A stretch of 64,000 bases of DNA, taken from the NCBI GenBank assembly GCA_012064415.1, contig SSNU01000198.1:35933-99932 (forward strand). Direction: 5' to 3'. Origin of the DNA: Gyrodactylus bullatarudis. Taxonomy: Eukaryota > Platyhelminthes > Monogenea > Gyrodactylidea > Gyrodactylidae. Every line of letters begins with the position of its first letter. Position 1 is the first letter of the stretch. The translations under genes were made by a program, and so were the position numbers. The notes under the pieces were generated by a model that saw only the letters and a list, made by a program, of their open reading frames with translations, was not told where the DNA came from and ran no database searches. Below, one piece after another: positions 45,015 through 55,900 of this stretch.

Positions 45015-45404
45015 TTGATATAAAGTTGGGAATCTATGATTTTTACGAAAACCTCGATTTTTTCATCAAAAAGTCGAATACATGTATGTATGTTTATTTT
45101 AAATCCTAGTCATTTTGCCCACTTTAACGATTTAAAGAAAAAAAATATTGTGATCTTGAAAATCAACTTTTGATCATTCTCTCACTTTGAAATCAATAAA
45201 AAATTTCAGTTCAAAGTTCGAAAATATAGATTTTTGGAGCCAAACCGAAATTTGTAAAATGATCATATTTCTCATCAAAAAAATTTTTTCTCCAAATCGT
45301 AAAGGTGGGCAGCATGAGTAGGATTCCAAAAAATCTTTAACTATTTCGAATTTTTGATGAAAAATCGAGGTTTTTGTATAAATAATATATTCCCAACTTC
45401 ATAT
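45015..45404. repeat. Fold-back MITE, right flank of family member C
   Basis: Near-identical to 42729-43114 and in the same orientation, starting TTGATATAAAGTTGGG. It starts 138 nt after the stop of family member C. Confidence 0.88.
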
Positions 45405-46501
45405 ACAAAATATATCTTGAAATAAATAAATTATATATTAAAAATAGTAGTTTTTAAAAAAATTTTGATCATATGGGATTCTTTCAAAAAGAAAATTTAA
45501 AAGAATACCAGATAAATCATTGGAAATTACACTTTTACTGCGAGATAAATGGATTGTTTAAGCCTTCGACAGGGATACTAAGAAAAGTTCGCCTACCAGT
45601 AAGATTGAAAAGTTCTCGGCAAGTTTATTGAAAGTAATGTATTGAGCCATTATCAACACTAATCTCTGAAGAATGGAGAGGTAACTCAAAAAGAGCTAAA
45701 ACTAGCTATTCGCAAACAATCCATATAAAATTTTCTAGGCTTTTTAATTTTTGTAAATTTTGACTTTCTATCTTCCGAAAAACCATTTAAGGGCCAGTTC
45801 TCAAATTTTATCTTGATTTAATGATCGCATGAATATTCTCCATTGAATAGACTGAACCTTAACCGAACCATAGAATAAGTATTAGGTAGATATAGGCAGC
45901 TTTATACTAAATCATAGGCTCGAATAGACTTAAAAATTCAAATTAATCGGATTGGTTACGCCTAATTTTCTTTTCAAAACACTGAAATACACTGTTTTTT
46001 AGAGAAAGAAAAATTTTTTCCCCCGAACACTTTTCTATTTCATGCCTCAAATAGATTCCTCGTGCTCCTTAATTGCCGTTTTTGAAAACTAAATTGAAAA
46101 AATTTGATGTTATAGGTATGTCATTTCCCATTTTCCCTAAAATCGTTAATTTTTCCCGAGTTGACCGGATTTTTTCAGGGTGTATTGAGAATATATTTCA
46201 TATTAATCTGATTCAAAAAGATCATAGTTTGTCAAATAATTCAAGATTTATCTTCAATTGAAATTATGCATCTCTAAATAAAATTAAAAAGATAAGGTTC
46301 CATAGGAATTTTTTCTTCTTCTCTTATCTCCTATCAAATGAACGCATAAACTCGAAAAGTTAAAAATTTTGTATTGTTTATAAATAATTGTTTATAATGA
46401 ATCATAGATGAATTTCATTAGCATATTAAATGTATTTCAAAATAAATAGTTTGTTAGAGAGATAAATTCTTTGTATGAGTCAAAGTTAATTAACAAGTAA
46501 T
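45405..46501. other. No gene seen
   Basis: AT-rich intergenic DNA between the secreted-family gene and the end of the minus-strand operon. The open frame at 46073-46261 has no splice or family support. Confidence 0.55.
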
Positions 46502-47910
46502 TTAATCGTTACGTGCTTTCGTCTCTTGTATGGCATAGACGAGGAGCCGAGAGGAACTATCAATAATTTCCCAGTAGATATCTTCCAAAAGGGCCTTTTT
46601 CTTTCGAATATCATCATAGTTTTGAGCATTATCGATCATTTGAGTCTTGATTTTATTCATTTTCCCTTGAAGATCAACCAGATCATAAGCCTGAGTCTGT
46701 TTAAGGACCTCCTTGTTTTGATGGATTTCTTTCAGATAGGTGACAATCTCCTCAATTTTTTCCGACAGAATAAAGTCAACTTTTGTTTTTATGTCGACAA
46801 TGTCATTGGTGAGGAATTCATCATCCAGATAATTGCTCAGTTCATTGGCTAGATACATGGATAAAAGAAACTGTATATCGATCTTAATTTAAATTTTTTT
46901 TAATGCATGCACGACTTTATAAAGCATGAGCTAAAAAAACCTTGAAAAAAGAACTCTTCTACAATTTTAAATTATTTTTGTTGTCACTTAAAAGTAGTTA
47001 TGTGAATAAATTATATACAATATCAAATCCAAAACTAATATTCAATATGCTTATCACTGATAAGTTATTAGTAATAAGCTATTACTAATAAGTAGGGCCT
47101 AAAAAATAGTACCAAATAAAATGAAAAATAAGAAGAAAATAGTAGTTTGAAGATAATTTAAGAGATTCTGAGTGAAAATAGTACTTCACACAGTAAATTC
47201 TTGCAAAATCTTGAAGTATTCAAATCATGTGTCATCAAAATTTCTGATTTTTTTCACCATTTAACTGTTATAGCGCATATTTTACAAAATAAATCCTTAT
47301 GGATGAAATTTTTGATTCTATGGAATAATCTTTGACTCGGTATCAGCTTACACGATGAAATACTGCTAGCTTAGGAATCTAGTTACCCATTCATCGAAAA
47401 TTTTGATTGGTTCTTTACTGTAGTTGAAGAATACTATAGTACTCTGAGACTTGATCCAGAAAAATAGTACTAAAAAGTACCGGGACAACAATTTAGTGCA
47501 GAAATAGTACCAGCTATCTTTAAATTGGGATAAGATGGGCAGATTTTTTCTTCAGATTATTGCAACTCAGTCAGCCTTTTATCTAAAGTAAAATAGACCA
47601 AATACTTTTTTGAGGCCCTACTAATAAGTTATAACTCTTGGCCTGTGTAGATCTCTTGGATTTAGTCAAGAATAGAAAAAGCAAGTAAAATAATACTTAC
47701 TTCGGTTGAGAATCTTTTGAATGCTTGGATGGGACTTTTCGCATTGCTGTACGGATTTGTTAAATTCTTTAAACTTTTCAATAATACTCTAAAGAAATGG
47801 TTAAAGATAAAATAACCAACTTTTTCCACTTTCTCGGGGTATTCAGGTTGACTTCCCAAGATTTTTTTCTCAAGAATTGCAACACGTTGTTCTAGTAAAT
47901 CGACTTGCAT
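46502..47910 (-). CDS. DCTN3: Dynactin subunit 3 (p24)-like
   Basis: Three exons: 47821-47910, 47701-47788, 46502-46848, giving about 174 residues (human DCTN3 has 186). p24 is a coiled-coil subunit of the dynactin shoulder, the dynein cofactor. The product starts MQVDLLEQRVAILEKKILG, matching the family N-terminal heptads, and is helical throughout (QGKMNKIKTQM; KKKALLEDIYWEI). Intron 1 is 32 nt. Intron 2 (46849-47700) contains a hAT-like MITE. The acceptor CTTACAG lies 5 nt before the ATG, and the NDUFV3 stop is 101 nt upstream, so this is the likely third gene of a minus-strand operon. The frame of exon 3 was fixed by phase: its acceptor is the AG at 46849-46850. Confidence 0.78.
47093..47620. 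mobile_element. hAT-like MITE in DCTN3 intron with perfect 8-bp target duplication
   Basis: The ends TAGGGCCTAAAAAATAGTACC and (inverted) TAGGGCCTCAAAAAAGTAT are flanked by CTAATAAG at 47085-47092 and 47621-47628. The interior repeats ATAGTACC-type words and has no gene. Confidence 0.88.
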
Positions 47911-48011
47911 ATTATCTGTAAGATGGTAAAATATAATTATGAAAATATCCATGTGAGTTTATTGTGGAAAAGTAAATTAATTTTTTCTATAGTAAATTTA
48001 TTGAATTTTAT

Positions 48012-48287
48012 CTATAATTTTCTATTGGCACTTGGCTGGCCTATCCTCATTTTGTGCATTTCCATATCAAAGTCGTAATAAGAGTAGATATTGTAACCGT
48101 AGTATTCTTGAGTCTTGTACTCATTGGGTTTGCTCTCAGAATTTGTCTCTGATGGTGATTTTTTCTCTGGAAAAATAAGATAAATGAACATACCAGGAGT
48201 GGACTTGGAAGGTTTTTGATTAACATTGGTTGCAAATCTAGCCAAAATTCCACATTGAGGTGAAAGATTCTTGCTGAAAGATGTCAA
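48012..48287 (-). CDS. NDUFV3: NADH dehydrogenase flavoprotein 3-like (complex I), no AUG start
   Basis: NDUFV3 is a small accessory subunit of the complex I NADH-oxidising arm in mitochondria. The C-terminal half matches its signature: EYYGYNIYSYYDFDMEMHKM followed by RIGQPSANRKL (compare the family pattern of Tyr-rich stretch, D/E-L-E, R-x-P/GQPS). The N-terminal half is basic, Ser-rich and acid-free, as a mitochondrial presequence should be. The frame opens exactly at an acceptor (ATCTACAG ending at 48288) and contains no upstream ATG or donor before the UBE2F stop 85 nt away. A likely 27-nt intron (48167-48193, GTATGT...TTCCAG) is in frame, so it could also be read through. Confidence 0.8.
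   Translation of the reverse strand: MTSFSKNLSPQCGILARFATNVNQKPSKSTPGMFIYLIFPEKKSPSETNSESKPNEYKTQEYYGYNIYSYYDFDMEMHKMRIGQPSANRKL
48167..48193 (-). other. Candidate 27-nt intron in NDUFV3-like gene
   Basis: The minus strand reads GTATGTTC...TTTTTCCAG. Removal keeps the frame and joins STP to EKKSPSE. Because 27 is divisible by 3 and no stop lies inside, retention is also possible. Confidence 0.6.
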
Positions 48288-48372
48288 CTGTAGATAAAAA
48301 ATGGTTGATTAATTTGGCAGATTTAGCAAAAATTAGAAAATAATAATGAAAGCTGTAGAAAAATAAAATATA

Positions 48373-48930
48373 TTAATTGTTGCTTCTGATATATGACTTT
48401 ACAGTGTTTTCAAAAAGAGTTCTATTCGACTTGTACATTTTAGCGGCTTTTACGTTCAAGGGGTCCTCAAAGTCCAAGAGATCTGAAAACAAAGAGTTGA
48501 GTCCCCAAACAACGTCTCTAAGGCGTCTGGTAGGAGCCCAACCATTAGCATCAACAGAATTTTGTCGAAGTATACTAAGGCAAACGTTTCCTTCTTCATC
48601 AATATTTGGGTGCCAAATTCTTGTTATACAGGTTACTTTTGGTGGGCAATTGTTGTATTCTTCAGGAACATGAATTTTGAAGGTGAAAGAACCATTTTTA
48701 TAAAGGCCGTCGTTTGGTTTAATAGTTAAATAAAAATTCTCCAAATTATCAGGAGAAGGAAACTCTAGGAAGCAAGTTTCTGGAAGATTTTCATTCAATT
48801 CTGGCACCTCTTGGATTAGAAACATGTCCCTAACTTTTGCCTGACGAATAGAGGTTGAGGAAATTTCATCTTCAGCTTGAGATAAGACACCATCCTTTGA
48901 TTTATTAATTTTATCAACCAAATTAAACAT
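48373..48930 (-). CDS. UBE2F: NEDD8-conjugating enzyme E2 UBE2F
   Basis: 185 residues, the same length as human UBE2F, intronless. It carries NEDD8 to cullin-5 via RBX2. Seen: the family N terminus MFNLVDKINKSKDG (start 48930; the frame runs on to 48969 without ATG), VRDMFLIQEVPELNENLP, the E2 core WHPNIDEEGNVCLSILR with the catalytic Cys, and GWAPTRRLRDVVWGLNSLFS. The ATG is 5 nt after an acceptor-like CGCAACAG. It is head-to-head with metaxin at 115 nt, and first of a minus-strand train with NDUFV3 and DCTN3. Confidence 0.97.
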   Translation of the reverse strand: MFNLVDKINKSKDGVLSQAEDEISSTSIRQAKVRDMFLIQEVPELNENLPETCFLEFPSPDNLENFYLTIKPNDGLYKNGSFTFKIHVPEEYNNCPPKVTCITRIWHPNIDEEGNVCLSILRQNSVDANGWAPTRRLRDVVWGLNSLFSDLLDFEDPLNVKAAKMYKSNRTLFENTVKSYIRSNN

Positions 48931-49045
48931 TGAACCTGTTGCGAATTTTTTATTTTTATAATTTAGCACTTATTAAAAAGTTCTCTTGAAAGTTAGAGAA
49001 AAAATATTTGTTTTGATACTTAATTAATTTAAAAGAATTTAATGA
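48931..49045. promoter_or_regulatory. Shared divergent promoter region
   Basis: Only 115 nt separate the start codons of UBE2F (-) and the metaxin gene (+). Both gene trains begin here, so a bidirectional promoter is the simplest reading. The sequence is extremely AT-rich, with no obvious TATA or initiator motif I would single out. Confidence 0.55.
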
Positions 49046-49771
49046 ATGGCTAAATTAATTTTGTACACAGTCATACCTAAATACTCTACTCCGAATGAAT
49101 TAGCAGCTTGTTTGGCAGTAGAGACTTATCTTAAGATAAAAAAGGTTGAATTTACAAAAGACGCTCGTAAAAATGTTTACGAAATGTCACCAGATGGGCT
49201 CGTTCCCTTACTTGTTCTTGATGATCGACTTATATCAGGCTATAATTCCATTTGCGTATTTTTAAAACACAAAAGAACCTCTTTAGATTCTTATTTGAAG
49301 AATAATCTTGATGATGCCAAACTCTCCACAAAGAACATCAGACATATATCACACCTCTATTTTTCAGACAAATTACGAAATGTGACACTCTATTTCACTT
49401 GGATTGATACCAATCAGCAGAATAAAACAAGAGATTTATTTGATGCAATGTTTTCTTGGCTTCCTGGACGTTACATTTACCAGAGTAGGAGAAAAATAAT
49501 ACGTGGCTACCTAGATGGAATCAAATGGTTGGACAGACCTGTCAAGGAAATCGCTAGAGAATTCAAAGCCATATGTGAAGCCATTGTAACCATGATTGAG
49601 TCAGAAAATAAATTCCTCTACGGCAGAGATAAGCCTTGCAAGACCGACGTTTTGATTTACGGTTATTGGAAGATGTTTGAAATGTTTTCTGATAACTTTG
49701 TCTCTATAAACTCCATTATTTATGAGTATAAACCTATCAAAAACTTGGTGAAGTTGGTTGACAGATTTTGA
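49046..49771 (+). CDS. MTX2: Metaxin-2-like outer mitochondrial membrane protein
   Basis: 241 residues, intronless. Metaxins are GST-fold subunits of the mitochondrial sorting and assembly machinery (SAM). The thioredoxin-like half has NELAACLAVETYLKI, VYEMSPDGLVPLLVLDDRLISG and ICVFLKHK, matching metaxin-2 (ASLAV..., YMSPSGKVPF). The helical half has LYFTWIDTN and GRYIYQSRRK. It ends without a transmembrane helix, as metaxin-2 does. An out-of-frame ATG precedes the start by 4 nt. First gene of a plus-strand train: the APC4 start follows 144 nt after the stop. Confidence 0.85.
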   Translation: MAKLILYTVIPKYSTPNELAACLAVETYLKIKKVEFTKDARKNVYEMSPDGLVPLLVLDDRLISGYNSICVFLKHKRTSLDSYLKNNLDDAKLSTKNIRHISHLYFSDKLRNVTLYFTWIDTNQQNKTRDLFDAMFSWLPGRYIYQSRRKIIRGYLDGIKWLDRPVKEIAREFKAICEAIVTMIESENKFLYGRDKPCKTDVLIYGYWKMFEMFSDNFVSINSIIYEYKPIKNLVKLVDRF

Positions 49772-49915
49772 AAAAAGACACATTTCATACTTTGCATAGT
49801 AGACAGATTTTTGAATAGAAAAACTTTTATTGCTAAATTCTTTCTAATTTATTCTTAGGAAAATTACATTCTCTGTCCATTATTTAATATTTAATTTTAT
49901 ATTCAATTATAGGTT

Positions 49916-52900
49916 ATGGAATTTCCACTTGATAACAATGAATTACCAGAAGAGAAAATTATCACAAAAAGAGAGATAACTGTCACCTCGTGGTCACCAA
50001 AAGTGGACATTTTAGCTGTCGGCACAAAATGCGGAGTTATTTCTCTTTACAGGTAAATATTTGAACTTTTTCGTGTATATTCAAGTTGATGGCCTAAATT
50101 CACAGGTATAAAATGACTTTGAGTTTTGAACAAAAACCAAATTTGGGAAGAGATGAAAATGGAAACTTTATCGGAGTTGGCTCAGTAACCTCGATATCTT
50201 GGCGTGGTGATGGAAAAATCTTTGCAGTTTCCTTTAAATCTGACTGGATAATTATTTACGAATTTAATAAAGGAAACGAATCTCATCGAATATGTCCAAG
50301 GGATTATCAAATCCAGGACATTGAATCTATTCTATGGTCCAACTTTTATGAAAATAAGGAACAATGTGAATATCTCTATCCAAACTATTCAAAGCATTCA
50401 GTTTTGCCCTCATTCGAAAAAATGTTCAACTCGTTTCAAGAGTAAGTTCTCACTTCTACTTAAGTCAATATTTCTGATTTAAATGATATAAAATTACTTG
50501 TAAGTATAAATCTTATTCTATAGTGATATCTATGGCATCAAAAAGTCATATAAGTTATATTTTGCCAGAAAGGTCTATTTCTTGAAAAAAAATAATGATG
50601 TATCCAAAATCATTGTGGTGGTAAGGGTATACGTCATATATTTTGTTTTGCGTCATATATTAAAAGAGCATATATAATAGGTCAAATCCCACTTTTCCAT
50701 ACATTTTGAATTGAACTGACCAATATATATTTCACGAATTTCGAAATTTTCTATTTAGGCTAATATAGCTGAACCTTTTTCTAGAAATTTAGCTCTATTG
50801 ATAGACGAAATAATTTTCTTTCGTTCTTGGCCTATAAAATTAGCATCATCTGATGCAGAATGTAAAGTTGTTTCAATTTTATAAGCCTTATGCATCGATA
50901 TCGCCATCGGTAAAAACTAGACCAGTTTAAAGTTGTAATGACCGATTCTTACTTCTTGAATGAAAATGGGAAAGAATTCCATTTTTCAATCTTAACCCTC
51001 ATCCAGAAATTGGGGTCCAATGGACCCCAACCCTATTTCTACTTTCAATAATTCTCGAATTTTCTATTCTTCGAGATAGGTTTTACTTATTAATAAAACA
51101 AGACACAATTTTTTTCTGTGTAACAATCCTGTTTGTAATGATCATTCAAAAGTTTTATACGAATTATTTGTGCAATAAAATCACGCTATTTTTCTTTCAT
51201 CCGTTTGAGGGTTAACAGACCCCATTTCTACCGATGACGTAATCTACGTATAACTTGCAGTCCTTTCAACGTAGGGAGACCCCATTGTTGATTTTGTTTT
51301 TACTATTCATTCTTATTCACTCATTCGAACCCTGAATGATTTCAATGAAAGACACATTGTCAAGGCTTGTGTGAAAAGAGGGGACTGTTGGGATTATCAA
51401 CGTGAAAGTATGTATCAGCTCATACATTTTCAAGGAAGTTTAATATTTTAAAAGTTGTATATGAATTATTGGAAAATTAGAAAGTGAAAATCGATCTTTA
51501 GTTACAAAACTTATAAGTAGTATAAGATTTTTACGAAAAATCATGAGAGCATATTATAGGCTCCTATAAATGAATTTTTAGGTCATATTTCTTGATGCCC
51601 TAGTGATATCAAACTCATCTGGATAAACCAATGTGTATTTCATGCAATTCTTAGTTGCTAAAATCTTTTTTCAATTGGATGGTTCAATTAAATACACTGT
51701 CTAGCAAAATAATCGAAACAACAAGAATCTGAAAATTTGAAATTTACTGCAATAGCAGCTTCAAAAAGAGATTTAAATTTTTTATACCATCAAGAATAGC
51801 TTGTAAACCAGAAGAGGTAGCTCAAAAGTTTGAAAAAATATTCTTCATTTAGTTCCACTCTTATCCAAGGCGATGAACCAATCATAAATCACATTACCCA
51901 TTTCATTGAGAACGAAATAAAAAAGTGAGTTTTACATCTCCGATAATTTTTGATAAATTATTTCTTTTATTTCCCAAGATTTTCGATTCTTCTTGTACTC
52001 ACAAAGACCGACATGTTGCTATTCGGTAATGGAATTTACCTAATGAATTCAATCGACATACGAGAAATGAACAATGCCTTGAAAATACAAGGATATCAGA
52101 CTAAGCCTGTTAGTAGACAACCCATATCATAAACTAGGCTTTATATATTTTTTGAGTTATTGCCATAAAGTGTATATATGGCTAGGGGATTTTCCAAAAA
52201 ATGTCCACATGTACCAGTGTGTTTGAGAATTATCAATACATAACTTTTTAAAAGAGTGAATACATATTTTTATAACACCAAATAATCAACTAACGTGTAT
52301 AATGTTATGCAATAAAAGATTTTAACGTTTTGTTAAATCGTAAATAAAATACAGTTAAGGTATAAAATTTTGTTGGTGCTTCTGATAAAGGACTCGTTAC
52401 CTTTCGACTTTTGCTTAGTCAGTAAACCTGTTTTTATCAATGTCCAGATTTATTTTTCTACTCCCTATGTGACAGGGTTATTTACTATGCTTAACAATTA
52501 CAAAATCCAATGCACACTACATTGTTGGTTTTTTTTATTTTTAGAAAAAAACAAGTTACCCCCTATTTACATTTTATTAATTTCTCAGTTTTTGATCGGA
52601 TTCTCTTCTTTTTAGGTAATTATTACAAAATTTTATATACTCCTGGTATTTACTAATTAGTCTTATAAATATATATTCAATTTTTGTAAATGCTATTTAT
52701 GTTTTGGTAATTATCGAGCACACTGGTACAATTTTTGGAAAAATAAAGTTACCGTTAATCTTGTTACTCTTGATAGTCTTAAGATTACCTGATAGTCTTA
52801 AGACTAACGGAATAGTTTGATAAACTTGTTACCAGGTTTCAAGATTTACTAACTAAAATAATCGAGATTTCTGTAAAAATCATAGATTCCCAACTTCATA

Positions 52901-55900
52901 TCAGCCAACTTTATTTAGCAATATAATTTAGCTTGTTGAATTTGATACTCAGTCATAAGTTTGGTTAATTGAATCAAATTTTTCGAAAATAATATCAAAG
53001 ATTAAGAAAAAAATCCAACATTGTAAGGTCCCTAATTGGAACTTTTTATATAATTTTAGCTGAATAGTTCGTAAAACTTTTTACTAGGCTTCAAGAATAT
53101 TAAGTTTGAGATCGAAATATGAATTTCTGCATATTATCAGAAAAGGTCCAAATGGCTTCAAATGGTAAAAAAAGTAGTCCTTCAAATATTCCTCATTTAA
53201 AGAATAGGTGAGAATCAACAAATGAAATACTTGATGAGAAGAAATTTATAGTAAGATCATTAACTAGTTATTCCTGAAACTCGGTAACAAATTTGACGAA
53301 CTATTGAGTTAAAATCCTTACGTAAAATTAATACTGTTGACTGAATTTCAACACTTTATACGTCTTATTCTCTGGAATCCATGAGTTTCGCAGTGCACTG
53401 TATAAGAAGTCTCAATTTCTTCAAACAATTCAAAATTGGATTGTTTGATAAAAAATCTTCATTTTCTTAAACAATGCCTTATTCAATTCAAATTTATTTC
53501 AGTCAGCCAATCTTATTACCGAGAATCAAGATCAGCAAACTATAATTTATAGCTGAATATCTTGTTTATCTTGAAACCTGGTAACAAGTTTATCAAACTA
53601 TTTCGTTAGTCTTAAGATTGCCTGATAGTCTTAAGACTATCAAGAGTAACAAGATTAACGGTAACATATATACTTTTTGGCAATAACTCATTTTTTAATT
53701 TAAGAAAAAAAAAATTTTAATCTATATATTTTCGTTCAGTTGGACTATTTCTTTTCTCATGATCTGACCAAGATTACAATTGCATTTACAAACTCTAAAG
53801 AGATTCAGATAATCACAGTAAGTCAAGAGAGAGATATTTCCAAAACTAAACGCCAGAAATATAATAAATTCCTTAAAGCTTAGCAATACAACATTTTCAT
53901 CAAGAACAATTCGGGATTACGCCATATTTTTATCGCATAGAGCCTTTACAATGAACCTGCATCAATTAGTAAGTTAATTATGTTGTATGCTTTGAATAAT
54001 TCTGGATCTATCTGCTTTTTCCTTCAGCTGTTGTGTGAAATCCAAAAGTCAATAGCATCAGCATTAGACGAGAATACCCAAGAGATCACAATTTACCTCA
54101 ACAATTATTCATATGAACAAAAGTGTCTTGACAAAGTAAGATACTGTAATAAGAAATAAAGGCAGTCAAAATGCTATTTTTGATGTGTTGGTAGAATTTT
54201 AATGAGATTTATGAAATAAAAATTCTTGAGCATCAAGGTTATTTCCTCACGAAAATAATTTTGCTATTTTTCCACTAATTAATTGCTAATTTTTTTGCTA
54301 TTTCTCCGGGCTAAGCCCTTGTCAGATAAATGGTAACATGAGAACAAACCTTATTTTTCATGATTACTATAATTTCTTTATTTAAATTAAGCTGTTTCTA
54401 AATCGTCTCAATCTGTTCTGGAGGTTTTTGATTGGTCGAATTTTTAACCTCAGTCGTGTCACTAAAGTCTGATCACTAGTTTAGACGCAATGTTCTGTCT
54501 TACCCAAACGAAAAAAAAATATTTTTTTATAAATTAATTACAAGTAGTATTTACGATATTTTTCATGTGCTATAAAAATGCTATATTTTTTCAAAATTGT
54601 GCTATTTCTGAAAAAAATGCTATTTTGTGACCGCCTTATCATTAATCACTGAGAATAGCTGTATGTGGTGGTTGGTATGAAGGAAGAAGAGGTTGTAGTT
54701 GGAGGAACCATATATTGATATTAAGGACTGTATGATTGATTGATGATTACAGTAAAGGCTAATAAAATTACATTACAGAGGATGACAAGAGAGAGTTATG
54801 ATTTTTGATGACTTACCACGAGGTGTACACAGAGAAATATGAACTGTGTACCCACGTGATTAAACAAATTAACCTCCTTTATTTCTATTGGTTTAGGAAG
54901 ATTCTGTACTCTGATTAGTTAATAATAAATGTGTACAAAATGGATTATTGAGTTCATGATATTATTGGTTAGTTGTATTATAAATAATAATACAGTACGA
55001 CCTGAGACTTATCTGTCAAAAATTACCCTCTCCTCTCTGCCCCTTTTTAAAAACTGAAATAAATATGCAAGATTACTAACATTTAACACAAGAACACCTT
55101 AAAATTAAATTTATAAAATAAATATACCATACGATAGAGATTTTTCTCCTGATTTAAACAGTCTAATTTATTGTAGGTTTATCAATACCAAAACGGTCTA
55201 AATTATAGAAATAAAATAATTTAAAAATTAAATTTATTCTGGAAAAAAGATTTTTCCTCTCCTAAGTAAAAAAAGGCTTGTCGACTACCTCCAAAACAAA
55301 CAAATGATTCATCAAACTATCTTAAGATATTCATGTAAAAGTTAAAACGTATGTTGCATATTTTTACTAAAGTTTCTTTTCGGGTTCACTTACAATAAAT
55401 TAGACTGTTTAAATCAGGAAAAAAATTTCTATCGTATGGTATATTTATTTTATAAATTTAATTTTAAGGTGTTCTTGTGTTAAATGTTATTACTTGTTAG
55501 TAATCTTGCATATTTATTTCAGTTTTTAAAAAGGGGCAGAGAGGAGAGGGTAATTTTTGACAGATAAGTCTCAGGTCGTACTGTATAAATATTTGATGAT
55601 TGTAACATTGCTGTTACATGTATAATGATACTCCCATGTAACTACATTTAATTATTTCTACCAAAATAAGGAATGGACCTTGTCAAATGAACTTTTGGAT
55701 TGCCTCTTGTTTGGGAATATCTCGTAAGATTCTACAACACTTCAATATGATTAAATATTTCTAAACCCTATTCAAAATAGAAGCTCATTAGAGAATTTCC
55801 TATCTACCTATTGGACAGCGGAAATGATCAAAAGATATAGCCATTGTTATTCCAGCTGTTATCAAAAGATTCAAAATATCTTGTTGAAAAATCTCTTTTT

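Noticed and set aside
46526..46852. 108-codon plus-strand frame opposite DCTN3
   Set aside because: Exact antisense shadow of the DCTN3 last exon.
48377..48673. 98-codon plus-strand frame opposite UBE2F
   Set aside because: Antisense shadow of a strongly conserved E2 gene.
50524..50620. Possible APC4 exon after 50441
   Set aside because: It starts in the right phase but ends in phase 0, which cannot join the conserved exon at 51853. The exon ending at 50441 joins 51853 directly in phase.
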